Of a stretch of DNA of 64,000 nt, positions 43,091 through 55,776 are shown one piece after another. The stretch comes from Cordylochernes scorpioides (taxonomy: Eukaryota > Arthropoda > Arachnida > Pseudoscorpiones > Chernetidae). The position numbers and the translations under genes are program-made. The notes below the pieces were generated by a model. It did no database searches, was not told where the DNA came from, and was given only the letters and a program-made list of their open reading frames with translations. The stretch is taken from contig CP092875.1 in NCBI GenBank assembly GCA_030710605.1, forward strand, positions 71,460,778-71,524,777. Reading direction: 5' to 3'. Position 1 is the stretch's first letter. The number at the start of each line of letters is the position of its first letter.

Positions 43091-44248
43091 GTAAGATTTT
43101 CTCAATAATTCATCTTTCACAAATTTAGATCGACAAATGACAGCTCTTATCTCAAAATACATAAGACAACTAGAATGCATATTGCATAGCTTTAATTAAA
43201 AATATATGCATATAAGCAGCAGACTTAAAAGTTATAAAAATAATTTGTGGATAGTAAACAAATAATATTTATAAATCTCTAAATTGCCTTATGGCCAATA
43301 TCGTAAAAACATGAAGTACATATATGATTAGTTTTGCAAACAAAAGCATGTTTTTATTATTATATATAAAAAAACATCTTTTTAAATATTATTATTTAAA
43401 AATATATATATAATTGCACATGATTATTCTAATTTTGCTAAAAAAAAATAAAAATTCAACGCCGAAACAAATTCTATTTATTTTTTAGGCTTGTACAAAA
43501 ATAATTCGATATTTTAGCTTTGCACGAAATATATATTAAAAAAAAAAAAACATTTAAGAATGATGCATATATAAATTTTAAAATATCGCATAAGCCTGAT
43601 AATACAAATTTGATATAACCTAAAATAAGGCTAAATGATAATACTAAAATCGCAAACGACTTCTTTTAGGCCTTATTTTGGGATTTGATATGTCAAAAAT
43701 AATGAACTCGAATCTATAAGTCTATAATAAAAATTATACACCATTCCAAATATTTTATATTCCAACCACAAAACAAAAAGCGTGTTTTCATAAAATATGT
43801 TCAAGACCTGTTTTTACACCAAGTTACATTTAGTCAACACATTCAATTGTATTCACATACTTTACGTCAACGGCAACATGCAAAGTCTATACACACATCT
43901 CCCCTCTTCCCCCAACGCCAAAATATTTTGACAACTTCAACTGTCAAGTGGCCCGGTTTGTCTTCTTTCGGCAAATTTAGTCAACACAAAAACTTGTGTT
44001 TACATTTTGATGTTTCCTTTTTTTATGTTGTTTCATTGCTGTTGCTTTTCCAAAAACAAATCTTTGGGCGGTCTTGACGCCATTGTCTTTGAGATCTAGA
44101 CAGTACTGTATGCTTCTTATTCTTCTTTCATATCATCTTCGCTCAATCATATTAGGGTATCAAGCTTGTATAGCTTGTTGATGGTGTCTGCTGGGAATGA
44201 GTTGAGCTCAACAATGGATGATTAAATACAGTTAATAATTTTTTAAAA
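43091..44248 (+). other. Start of a presumed first intron
   Basis: Begins at the GTAAGA donor. AT-rich, with poly-A and TA runs. 44105-44170 is an inverted match to 14395-14460, a decayed repeat. I see no branch point, acceptor and phase-0 exon set that I would trust. Confidence 0.4.
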
Positions 44249-44405
44249 TAGAGCAATCAATAAATAAATCTTTAATTAAAAAGGTATATATTGGATCAAA
44301 TAAATAAGGTATGTTATAATACCTTGATAAAGGTTGGCGTTCAGCCAACTGAAATATTAGTAAAATAATTGATTTTTTGATCCAATATATGCCTTTTTAA
44401 TTAAA
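44249..44405. repeat. FB-1 copy, left arm partly deleted
   Basis: The left end GAGCAATCAATAAATAAATC, then TTTAATTAAAAAGGTATATATTGG, loses the middle of the arm. The right arm is complete: ACCTTGATAAAGGTTGGC, GTTCA, GCCAACTGAAATATTAG to CAATATATGCC. It inserted in the presumed intron. Confidence 0.85.
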
Positions 44406-45565
44406 CAGTCAATGTATTTTGGGGTTGCAGGTTGAGAAATGCTTCCTAGATAGTGATGTAAACATATTTATAAACAGATTTTGGTGGATAAGCAATACAT
44501 ATGGCATTGGAAGAAATAAACTAGCGCATTTGCTTGTGGCTTTAAAACATTCTGTTTGACCCTTGTTTTAAATTAGTAGCCATATTTGAATATTAATAAA
44601 ATATATCCTTTTTTCGCTTATTTAGGTAATACTTTTGATGAATATTTAAGAAGGTGCAAATTTTTTACGCACCTTTCATAAAAAAAGCATCGACTGAAGA
44701 AAAATTCTGATGCATTGCACATTAATCTTTTAGAGACATTCTTGAAGAAGAATGGACTCGAGAAAGTAAGCAACTGTATCAATTTATTAATAAGGGAATT
44801 ATATAATGGAACAAAAGCAGAAAATTGTGATGCATTTAACATCAATACACTCCATGCATCTTTTTATGCATAAAGAAAAGGAGGATAACCTGAAACCTGT
44901 TTTATGATTAGTAAACAATACACAAAGCGTACTCTTTTTTAATGAAGAACGTATATCAGCAATTAGTGAAGTGAATAAGAAAAATAATTGGAAAGGATTA
45001 GCTCATCAGTGACCAACTTTCCGAGCGATTTCTCCAATTGAATATACCAGATCGCTATAACTAGTGTATATTGATTGTGCTCATATAGAACTTGAAGGTT
45101 GATTCTTGCTGAAGGTGTTTAGCAGTACAATAGAAAGATGATACTGTACTTGTAAGATTTCATAAATATTTGCTGTTTATGGGTTAGTTGATAAAACTAA
45201 AAAACTAAATTCCTGAGGTATACCTATCCTATCACCAATTATGCATTTCTGAGACCAGTGGTATACAAAGAATACCACAAAGATGAATATCTTCTTGATG
45301 AATTGAAGATTTGAATAAAGACGATGATGAAGACAAAGCTTAGAATTGAAGGATTCCAAAGATGCCTTAACGAGATGTTTAGGAAAGTTGCCTCGTTAAT
45401 TAGCAAGAAAAAGAAGGCTCAGTATAAACCACCTCTTTCACGGTGTTATGGTACTGAAATAGATCAGGGTAAACAACCTCGTAATTAATTATTCCACTAA
45501 TTACTAAAAATTCTGGATTGATTTTAAAGACTCATTAAAGACAGTTCATGTTAATATCTTTTTGT
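44406..45565. other. AT-rich stretch with a reverse HP copy
   Basis: 44995-45130 is a diverged HP repeat on the minus strand (GATCTGGTATATTCAATTGG, AGAAATCGCTCGG, GTCACTGATGAGC). Nothing else recognisable up to the assembly gap. Confidence 0.5.
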
Positions 45566-45665
45566 NNNNNNNNNNNNNNNNNNNNNNNNNNNNNNNNNNN
45601 NNNNNNNNNNNNNNNNNNNNNNNNNNNNNNNNNNNNNNNNNNNNNNNNNNNNNNNNNNNNNNNNN
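45566..45665. other. Assembly gap (100 N)
   Basis: Exactly 100 N. Duplication copy B begins at the first base after it, so the left breakpoint of the duplication is hidden here. Frames spanning the N run are meaningless. Confidence 0.99.
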
Positions 45666-46393
45666 AAATACGTAAGCATTTTTATTACCATAGATGGCTT
45701 ATGGGGTATTTTATTTCTATCACAAGGCATAGGAGAAATAAAGAATCTTTTGATTGTCTCAAATATTAGGGAAATGTATGTGGAACAAATATACGTAAGC
45801 ATTTTTAATCCTATAAATGACCCTTGGGGTTCTTTTATTTCTATCACAAGACATATGTGAATTAATGAATCTTTTGATTACCTTAAACAATGTGGAAATG
45901 TAAAAAACAAAAAAAAAAAACAAAAACACGAATAAACATTTTAATTTATATAGATAACACTTTTAGGGTCTTTTCTTTATGTCACATATTCATTTCGTCA
46001 CCACAATATTTTATGCAATCTAAGACACAATCTAAGATGAGGAGTGTTCAAGAAGACCTTGTCTGGAGGAGAACTTTCTCAAGGTGGGGAAACCTCCCTT
46101 GCTGAAGAAATTGGTACATATATACAACTATATATATTTCCCTACATATTTTATCTACCCTTTACTCTTTTATTATCTTTATTTGATCTTAATTTTTCTT
46201 TCTGTAACAATTAATTAGAAGAATCGCTATTATTGTTTAAATTGTCAATTGTCTAAAATACTGGCAAAATAGGTCATAAGAGTAAAATAAAAAAAAAAAT
46301 TAAAAACTGATTGTAATGTGAAAAAATAGTACAAATGTGATGTTGCCTGGCATAAGGTTCATAAATTATGAAAAATAAAAAGGGCATCCACCT

Positions 46394-46481
46394 ATCGTGC
46401 AACTGAAAGTTGCTGATGGCTTGCGCCAATAATATTTATTCCGATAGATGGCGCAAGCCATCAGCAACTTTCAGTTGCACG
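46394..46481. repeat. FB-2 palindrome, copy B
   Basis: Same element as 16430-16515 with almost no change: the arms GTGCAACTGAAAGTTGC and GCAACTTTCAGTTGCAC are perfect. Confidence 0.85.
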
Positions 46482-46825
46482 TTAAAGAGATGTATTTTTC
46501 TTTTTCATAATTGTAATGTGCTTTTTATAAAAATAAAGATTGATCTGACGCTTAACCCTCGAAACCTTGTCGTTTTGACAGTAAAAAAGAAACATATTAT
46601 AATTCAACTTCTACAATTTTTGATGCATCCGATAAAAACTTTACTACAATAAAGAGTTAGAGCTGAAGGGACTCACTGTCATAGTTTTATCCCGTAATTT
46701 TCAAATTATCCAATTTTCAGGCTAATTCGCTTATTCTGGGGGTCATAAAAGTGATCATGAAAATATATTAATGAATTATACTATATATTTTTAGATTAAT
46801 TGCAATTTATAATAGAAAGAATTTT

Positions 46826-46990
46826 TAATTAAAAAGGCATATATTGGATCAAAATATCATTTATTTCACCAATATTTCAGTTGGCTGAACGCCAACCTTT
46901 ATCAAGGTGTTATAACATATTAATGTGTGTCAACAACAAACTCAGCGCCACATAACATCAACAGAATTAAGTTTTAAAAATATTTTGTTA
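46826..46990. repeat. Half FB-1 and empty Helentron site
   Basis: The FB-1 left arm ends in AAACTCAGCGCCACATAAC, then reads through ACAGAATTAAGTTTT directly into AAATATTTTGTTATATAG. This is the uninterrupted version of the site carrying the Helentron at 17011-19178. Confidence 0.85.
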
Positions 46991-47622
46991 TATAGAAAGA
47001 ATGTATAAAAAAGGTATTAATAAGAATTAGAAACTTGGGATATATTTATTAAATGAGACACAATTTCAAGAAGGCAAATTTCATGTGGTCTTCAATAACA
47101 ATATTCATAAAGAATGCAAAATAGATATTTGATAGCATTGAAAGTGTGTGTGAGCAAATAAGATTTTTTAATTATCTTGTAAACATCATTAATTATAATG
47201 GTTGATAGAAAAAAGTTAAAGTTAGAATTGTAAAAGCAAAAAATGCTTTTGAAGAAAAGAAGAATTTTTAAAGAAGATATACATAAATATATGAAACTAA
47301 AGAAATATGTTTATAAATGTCTTATATAGTCAGTTTTCCCATGAAGTTTGGACAATGGACATAGAACTGAGGTGAAAATAAACTCTTTTGATATCTGGTA
47401 TTCTAAGATGATTCTCAAGATCTAATTGACAGAATGACAATTATTAGAATTATAATTATTTGTATCAATTAGAGTAATCAAATATAAATCTCCGAGGATA
47501 TGTTTATTATAAATAAAGAAACTTATATCCTCGGATATTTATATTTAATTAATCTAACAGAATGACAATAAAAAAAAGTTTGGAGAATATTTAATGAACA
47601 CATTATAGCCTTCTAAATGAAG

Positions 47623-47885
47623 TTGTTGTTGTTGTCGTGTCCAATGAAGAGCCTCAGATGTCTCCGTGCATATTTATCACAGCAGCAGCAATGTCCACTA
47701 TCTTGGGTGTGTAAAGCTGCTGCTCTGGGTCTATGTCAATTTTCTGCAAGGCTGCGGCCATTGCTGGACATGAGAATATGTGAGTAGGTGTTAGTTCCAC
47801 ACCAGGACAGTTGTTGCATGTCCTATAGGTTCTTGTGTCATCTGGATGTATTGTCATTCCTATATAGTGTTTCGCTAAGTCTTGT
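47623..47885 (-). pseudogene. 5'-truncated jockey-type LINE 3' end, copy B
   Basis: Counterpart of 20211-20481. The minus strand encodes the CNNCPGVELTPTHIFSCPAM tail motif with four cysteine/histidine residues, followed by GGACACGACAACAAC. The right target duplicate reads TATAGTCTAAATCAAG (47886-47901). Confidence 0.85.
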
Positions 47886-50845
47886 TATAGTCTAAATCAA
47901 GTAATCCAAATGAAATGTGGAGAAATTTGCAGGACATGTACACTGAAGCTCATCCGAAGATGGTCTATTTACCATTAAAAAACGAAGGGGGAGGGAGACC
48001 GAGGAGGATTAGGTTTGATAACCCAATAGAATGGTCTGGAATTAGACGATAGGAAAAGGTGAGTTTCTCAGAACAGGAGTAAATGACCTTCCAAGATAGC
48101 CGACCTCGGAGATGGCTGTACCATATGTTGTTGAAACTTCGGGTAGAACCCCAGTAACACCAGGTTAGTTTTCTAGTTGACCATGCTGAATAATAAGACA
48201 CTTTAGTAAATCATCGGCTTTATGATTTATATTAAGAATTTTAGATATCGGTTAAAATTGAAAATGTTGATATTGTGTGAAAGTATCTTTGTAGTGTGTT
48301 GCACTGATAGGAATTTTCTAGAGTTTGGAAATTTATCAATTAAAGGATATAATGATGAGACGCTAAACAACCAGGAATTGGCTCGAGTCCAATATGAATG
48401 AATAAATTGATGAATCAGGAGCTTCTCTGATGAAGCAAACATTTGTAAGCCTACAGATGAGACGCTTCATACATAAAATCGACCTATATTATATTCATTA
48501 TGTGTGAACCAAGGAAGGTTTGGTTCGGAGATTTCAAGGAATGGTCTGGAAGTGACGAAGAGGTGAAGAGAATCGTGCAGATATTGAGTTCCATGATAGC
48601 TTACTTCTATATCGGAGATATCTGCGATACAGGTTGAGGCAAGACTTGCTGATTGTTCTGATATTGGTAATGAAACAAAAGACAAATTGATAATTGACAT
48701 CAACGTAATATCCTTTTGTTATAGATAATATGTTCGTTCACACACAAGGGCAACCATATTATCTGAGAACCATTCAAAAAATTACATAATAGTAAACTGA
48801 ATATGAAAAATAATTGGGAAGATCTGTGCGATATATATAAGCACCAAAAATAATTGTAACATTTCTATAGTTATTGAGGCATGTTTGAATTTTTATTATT
48901 ATTTTATTAAACTGTGTATATTTTTGTATATATTTGACCCCAAAAATATCTGTTCACGTGTATAAATTGAATTTATTGTGATTAGAAAATAAAGTGTGTG
49001 TAAGACCAGTTGCCTGAAAAGTGGGTGTTTAGATCCTGGGGGACTCCGCTGTATTCATAGGGAAAACTCGCGCGCCAACTATACCTAGAATTTAAGGAAT
49101 GAATTGCATGAAACCATCGAATTTTAACGAACAAAACATATTTACATAGTTGAGTTAAACACCATAACCAAGAATAAATCTTCAAGTTCAAACTGAATAA
49201 GCAGAACCAACATACAATAGTTGTAGCGTTCTGGTAGATCTAAATGGAGAAAACGCTGGGAAGTTTCACCACTGATGACCCAAAACTTCGTAATTCTTTT
49301 ACACCTTCAGTTTACCAATTGTTGTAAATTTCGCCCTTTATTTAAAAAAGGCGTGGAATAATTACACTCTTTTTAGAATGAGCTATGTGTATTGTCTTAA
49401 CAAGAATGGATGTTTTATATTTTTCTTTGGTGTTCTGGCGGAAGAGCAGAACCTGTAGGCAGCGACAAAGGTCGGGAAGCCTGCTTTTCTCTCCCCCGAG
49501 GCAAGGCTACATGGTCCATTAAACATGTATATTAAGAATACCATGGTAGATTGTGCTTATTTCTATGGGACCTTCAATAGTTACCGCCAGCTTATACTAT
49601 AAATACACTACTCGTCCCTGCCCAGAAGTCCAGCCCCTCCTCTACGTGGCGGGCGGGAGAAGTAAGAGACTGCCCTGTAGGGCGAAGTACGGTGTCGTGA
49701 GCCCCGAGCCGCTACGGTAACCCTGAACAGGGAACTCTGAAATGTGGCTGACTAACGGGGCAATGGCACCCCACCTTTCCATGGAGGGACAAGACACCAC
49801 CACCACATTGCTCGTCTACATATATAAATGCAGTTCAATATTTACATTTAATAAGATTCTAGAGCCATGGTGGAATATTTGCACGCACTGGTGGAGATGG
49901 ACTTAGATGCAGAATTCGTAAAGGTCACTTCAGATATGGGAATATTCTTTTCATCTTGGCAAATTATAGATTTGTAAGAGTTCTCAATGGTATTCTCTTT
50001 CAGGTGATCGGTATCTATAACTTTCTCACAACAGGTTTTGATGGAAGAGGCTTTGATGCATGCCCTCCACAATCCTATATAGCATTAAACTACCTATACA
50101 TCTATAGATGGAAATTTTCTAGAAGGAAATCAATAATATAATTAAAATATTTTTAAACGAGTAAACTCTTTCGTCAAAATAAATGTAAAATTGACGAGAG
50201 ATTTGTCTTTTATTTTCAAAAAAAAAAAATTATATCTAAATTTTGACCATGGAACTGTCTTAGAAACTTTACAAGATAAATAATTCTTGGCCAAATTAAA
50301 ACGAGGCGACTTTAAATCAAATTATTTGTTCACTACTTGTGAAATGAGGAAGGATTGGTTAGAAAATTCTTCGTTACACGCAAATTGTAATTACATTTTC
50401 TTTTTAAAAGCTATGTTTCATTCACACTATTTGTTATATTGTTTCATTCACATTATTTATTTCATTATTTCTATGTCACCATATTTACAAAGAGCTAAAA
50501 TAAATTATTTCTCTCTCAATTGTTTCTAAAATATATCAAACAATGGAACAATATGCTCCACGCCATGCCATAAAAAAATGTAACCGCTCTAAAGAAAGAA
50601 AACTGACATAAATTACAACACGCCATACAATACCTAATCTGATGGCATGGTATTGCTCTTACAAGACATCGTAACTCTCAGATCTCATAGATATCAAACT
50701 GAAAACGCAAATTGAGAACGTGAAGTTATTAGAAAAAGAAGCATTTAACGATTGTCTATTGGCATCATGGCATTTAACAATTTTTATTTTAGTTATTTCA
50801 AATATACGGAAGAGCATTGCTCGATGCAAATATTTAAAAATACAA
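47886..50845. other. Copy B sequence collinear with 20482-23437
   Basis: Contains the LINE remnant (47902-48170), the retroposon 3' end with CAC repeats (49620-49825) and a diverged HP copy (49200-49300). Nothing new relative to copy A. The frames at 48467 and 50287 are carried over almost or fully unchanged. Confidence 0.5.
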
Positions 50846-50998
50846 TTATATATATATATATATATATGATACTAGGTACAAAGAACATGGCGCCTCTGCC
50901 AGCTCTGCAGAGTTTGGTGGAGAATCACCAGCGGGTCTCCAGCGACACCACGCATTTCGCGATATATGAAGAATACGTAGATCGCGTACTTAAGCGAA
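50846..50998 (-). repeat. Copy-B-only insert related to the 36797 palindrome
   Basis: Starts with a (TA)n run, then TGGCGCCTCTGCCAGCTCTGC, GGGTCTCCAGCGACACCACG, and the half-hairpin GAATACGTAGATCGCG. Its reverse complement matches 36845-36955. The matching position in copy A (23425-23440) lacks it. Confidence 0.7.
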
Positions 50999-51410
50999 CT
51001 CTACTCTCCTATAAGCTTATGTCCATAGTTTTCTTGAAAACCATTTCTGAAATTCCACCCTTCAGTGCTGCGTATATAAGCAGAATCGTCCAATACAGTA
51101 TTAGAGCTCTAGGAAGCAGTCTGGTAGATTAAATTGGCGATACCGCTGGGAGGGTTCACCACTGATGAGCCAAGCCCTCCCAATATATTTTTTCATCGCA
51201 GTAAGGACAGTAGAAGTTTGTATTATTTATAAAAGAAACATTCGTGCTTAAATCCTTTCATTTTATGTGTATAGATGGCGCATCATTGCTTTGTGTTAAT
51301 ATTTATATTTTTTTCTGAAATTAAAGCAGTCCATATTTAAATCTTTAGATAATAAAAAGGCATATATTGACAAATAAATATTTTTATTCAATCCAATATA
51401 TGCTTTTGTT
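50999..51410 (+). repeat. HP repeat plus short FB-1 derivative, copy B
   Basis: As at 23438-23860. Stem 1 here encloses TTGGCGATACC, so the GAAA box is mutated to GATA, while CACTGATGAGCC and GGGAGGG/CCCTCCC are intact. Confidence 0.75.
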
Positions 51411-51571
51411 GGTTGGTAGTTGGTATGGAAAAGATATAGCTAGACTTTAACCCAAATTTTCTCGGATTTTATGATCTTAAAGGGTTTCAGTTACAAAGTA
51501 AAAACAAAACTACAGATTATAGGAAAATTTCCAATAATGGCAAATCAATTCAGGCGTGGAAAAATTCTATA

Positions 51572-51724
51572 GGGGGGGGAGAAGTCCGACCACACCTCCC
51601 TGCGGTCCCCCCTGGACCCTTGGAATATTCGACCAAATTCTGGCTCGTTTCCAAGGTGACTAACGTGGCAACGGCACCCATTTTCCAATGTGGACACGAC
51701 AACAACAACAACAACAACAACAAC
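51572..51724 (+). mobile_element. SINE with (CAA)n tail sharing the jockey-type LINE 3' end, copy B only
   Basis: AAATTCTATA flanks it at 51562-51571 and 51725-51734. The body is GC-rich (ACCTCCCTGCGGTCCCCCC) and ends GACTAACGTGGCAACGGCACC, TGTGGACACGAC, (AAC)n. The last 10-12 bases before the tail, GGACACGACAACAA, equal the 3' terminus of the LINE at 20211, 47623 and 60945. That suggests the LINE polymerase mobilised it. Confidence 0.75.
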
Positions 51725-52569
51725 AAATTCTATATCCATGGTGAATAATTAACAACATCAACAGTAAATTTCTTGTTTCTAAGGAAACCATGCGAATGGA
51801 ATATGTAATCATAGTAGTTTAGATCAACCAGTTCTACTTATAAATAAGCACTTGTACTACCAGGAAGAACAAATACTTGAAACTAGAATGTATTTCATTT
51901 CTTTGACAGGATTCCAGGCAAATCCCTTGACATGGGGCACAATGAAATCTTGAATTCTCGGTTTATTGAAACCGAAACTTGGAAATCGCCGACATTTGGC
52001 TGGCCAATAGAAAACCTACCAATAAATTTTGTTAATATGCATACAATATACCTATCTGCTCAGCAAAAGTCTTATTTCATGGAAATACAGAAGTCAAGCC
52101 GTCACTCTGAGTCAGGGATTTCATACTGAACACAATAACAACACGTAAAACAAAAACTTTATTAAAAACTTAGAATTTGTCCTCTCTCTCTTTAAAATTG
52201 CTTAAATAAAACAGTAACACCTTAAAGTTCTATTCTTGTTGATGGTGTTTAATGAACAAGGGTGAGAAGCCTTTTTCTTATAACTGTAAAGAATTTAGGA
52301 ATATTTTTGATTCGAGCACATCAAGATCCAGATAATGTTTATTTACTAATGTTGTCTAAACACATCTTTGTTGTCTTGTCCTCTAAGTTAAAGTTATGTT
52401 CTCGAAGTAAACATATGAATAAAAATATTCCAGCTAAAATCTCCCTTCAACGAGAGCCGTATCCTAAGCGAACCCTGTCTAAAATGGTAATCTCTTGTAA
52501 GTGTCACATACTTGAAGCTACGAGTATGTCATCCAGTCGCGGTCTCTTGAGTGTCTGTTAGAACAGGTG

Positions 52570-52835
52570 TGCTGTAACCAATGAGACAGGAGATAAATGA
52601 CACGCTGTATTGTGGCGCAAGAAGAACAAAAGAAGAAGTTGCCGCTAATATAGGACCGTGAAGGCCACCTCGGAAGCTACCGGTGTTTACAGGAAAGAGG
52701 GAGGGCCCAGGTGGACATACACGACGACAGGTGGTCTCACCGTCGTGACCTGGACGGCGGTGGGGACCCCCGTACCCCATTGCCGAGAAGACTCAGTACC
52801 TCAACCCTGTCTCTATAGTGGACTCCTGTTTCACC
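52570..52835. other. GC-rich block, copy B
   Basis: Counterpart of 24840-25105. The minus-strand frame keeps GGPHRRPGHDGETTCRRVCP. Differences between copies fall at all codon positions as far as I can see by eye, giving no sign of coding constraint. Confidence 0.35.
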
Positions 52836-53764
52836 CTTGATCACTCTTATTTGATACGGTCAATAAGTAAGATTGCAGAAGTAAATTAAAATATATTTAT
52901 GTTACATTAAAATATTATTTTATTTAAAATTATATATCATCGATTCAAATACTCTGTTAAATCGACCGCCAGAGGTCCCGCTTTTTCCTATATAAAACCC
53001 ATTGTTGTTGTTTCCCGATGGCCGGCTCAAAACTTTTGTGCATTATGTAAATAAGTTTTTCATTTTTTTTTATTCTTACCCCTTAAGCCAGGCAGTACTT
53101 TTATCAAATTATGTCTTTTATACATTCCTTAGCTCAATTAAAGTAACCTCTGATCAAAACTATTTATATTTTCAAGATTATTATTCCCACGACTGCAGAA
53201 CAATATCGTAAAATACTCAGGTATACAAAAATCAAGCAACAGCTAATAATTCTATAACTCTAATATTCCAAAATCAGCAGAAAAATATTTTTTGTTTATG
53301 ATATTTATTTATTCAATTGCCATCTATTTTATGTTTATAAATAATAAGGACTCATATTTTAAATTTAGAAAATTCTGTAAATATATCTATGATTTTCTCT
53401 CTTGGTTAAAAAAAAAACATAATTGCCAAACTAGGTATATTTATTTGTGTTTGTTTCATTTGTTGGTTGTAAATTTAAGCATGATTTTAATGTCCTTTCC
53501 TTTCTTTTCTTCTTTAAACTTCTACTTAAACCTTGTAATTATTCAATTGTTTATGTAATATAATATCTAAGTTTAGTGTTGTTTCTTGACGCAAGCATCC
53601 CTTGTGGGGTTATCGTGTCTTATCTGATAATAAATAAATAAATAATCTATTGATAAAATTTGTAACAATTTATTTTTGGTAATGTCTTTCTTTTTAATAT
53701 CATCAAATATTATATATATGTTATATTAAAATATTATTTAATTCAAAAAAATATATTTCATAGA

Positions 53765-54050
53765 TTCAAATATTCTGTTTAAATCGACCGCCAGAGGTCA
53801 TTCTTCCCCTATAAAAACTCATTGTTGTTCTTTCCCGATGGCCGGCTCAATCCTTTTGTACATTATGTAAATAATCTTTTGTTTTCCTTATTCTACTCGC
53901 CTTAAGCCAGGCATTACTTTGATCAAATTATGTCTTTTTTATATATTCCTTTAACTCAATTAAATTACTGATCAAAACTATTTTTTATTATCATACTTTA
54001 AAGATTTCAACCACGACTGCATTTCCATACCATAATCTTTAACATGATCT
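53765..54050 (+). repeat. Second, diverged TATA-containing LTR-like repeat, copy B only
   Basis: Repeats the order of 52945-53215: TTAAATCGACCGCCAGAGGTC, CCCTATAAAAACTC, TTTCCCGATGGCCGGCTC, GCCTTAAGCCAGGCATTAC. Many substitutions show it is an old paralogue. Copy A lacks it, probably by deletion. Confidence 0.45.
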
Positions 54051-54255
54051 AAATTAAAGCAGAAAATCTGATTCATCTTCATTTATAACATATATAGACT
54101 TTACTGCAATGATAAAAGTTATTGAATGAGAGGGCTTGACTGATCAGCGGTGAACTCTCTCAGTGGTTTCGCTAAATTATTCTCCAGACCGCTCTCTAAT
54201 ATTGTAATGAATTGGTTTTCTTATATACTCTGCATTTTCTAAGGAAGGTAGCTTA

Positions 54256-54627
54256 AGATCACAATAGAAAAAAACCCTGTTAAATTCATAAATAAGTTAA
54301 AACAAAGCATCTAGGGCTGCGTATCTTTTTTTTCATAATTATAAAACAAGCTTTCGGGCTCATATTCATAAAAAATAATTCGTATAACCACATATTAATT
54401 AGAATTAATATTTCCCAAATTATGCAACCTATATGTAAATCTAAATATGTTAATTATTCAATCAGGCCAATATGCAAAATAATAGCTACATATATAAAAT
54501 GTAATCTCAGATTAGATGGTTGGTCGTTTATTAACTCCTGTAGAAGGGTGTATGAGCCCGAAAGCTTGTGTTATAATTATGAAATAAAAGATACGCAGCC
54601 CTAGATGCTTTGTTTTAACTTATTTAT
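54256..54627. mobile_element. Inverted-repeat element (FB-8), copy B only, 12-bp target duplication
   Basis: GAAGGTAGCTTA occurs at 54244-54255 and 54628-54639. The insert has a ~26-base unique left end, then inverted arms (left about 54282-54380, right about 54535-54627): ATAAATAAGTTAAAACAAAGC, TAGGGCTGCGTATC, AAGCTTTCGGGCTCATA. The right arm carries CTGTAGAAGGGTGTATGAG, then CCCGAAAGCTTG. Absence from copy A proves it moved after the copies separated. Confidence 0.85.
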
Positions 54628-55569
54628 GAAGGTAGCTTAGTCGTTCGTGATAGTAGGTACAGTCTATGGTGTTTTGAAGTCCAAGGTATTATATGGCTGT
54701 TGTTTTACCTCTGCATATTGCTATGCTCCACACTAAGTCTGTACAGCTGTAAACCTTGGGTATCTATTGCTGATATATGCTGACTAAGAAATAATTTATT
54801 ATTTAATTATTAACCAGCGTCTACTACAACTGGAGACTTTCCTAGGAACTACAACAAAGTCTGTATCGGCTAACTTGGGAAAGATCTGTGAAATCGAAAA
54901 AAGGATGGATCTCTACGAGATGAAACAGAGGGAAAGAAACTTGATTTTTTTTTTGGAATAGAAGGAAAAGAAAATGAAAGCCCCAACTGAATCTCGCTCG
55001 CTGATACAAAAACTAATTACAGAAAAGATGCAAATATCAGAGGAAATTGAAATACAACAATGCAGAAGATTGTCCAGGAAAGTCAATTCACCACTTCTCA
55101 TTGAGGTACCCGAATATAAAGAACGAAGTCTACTTTTGAAAAATTCATTCAAGCTCAGAGATAACAGAATTTTTTTCTAAATATTATTTAATTCAATTAT
55201 CCAATGAAAATATTTAACACAGATTATTACTGTGTATTTGTGAAATCATCATAAATGTTCCATAGCTTGCTTGTTCAATATTCTCTAGCTGTATATATGG
55301 TATCTTTGGGGGTTTGTTGATAATTGTCGACTAGTCGATAAATACTTTCATATCTTAAGATATTTCAATACTTGATTTCTATGCTACAATATGTTACAAC
55401 GTCACTTATTCCTAGTACTCGTGGTATCTTGATAATTATGGTGGGTAGGGTTTTCGACTACCTATATTACATGATCATCATATCTATAAATAGGCTTATA
55501 GAGTGTACAGTAAAACTTCTTACTTACAAGAGGACACAACCCCGTATATGGTTATTTATATTTACTTGT

Positions 55570-55776
55570 TTAAAATCACAGAATATTTCCTCACAATGCG
55601 TTTCTTTTTATTTTAAATTGCTAGCTTTCAAGAGAGCCAAAATCGCTCTTCAACGGGCTTTAAAAAATATTGACTATTTCTATCAAGAAACCCGTTGAAG
55701 AGCGATTTTCTCTTGAAAGCTAGCAATTTAAAATAAAAAGAAACTCATTGTGAGGAAATATTTTGTAATTTTAAAT
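55570..55776. repeat. FB-6 inverted-repeat element, copy B
   Basis: As at 27267-27470. The left arm has a small insertion (AAGAGAGCCAAAATCGC), and the right arm is unchanged. Confidence 0.85.

Noticed and set aside
45548..45847. Frames spanning the N run at 45566-45665
   Set aside because: Unknown bases cannot be translated, so the apparent length is an artefact.
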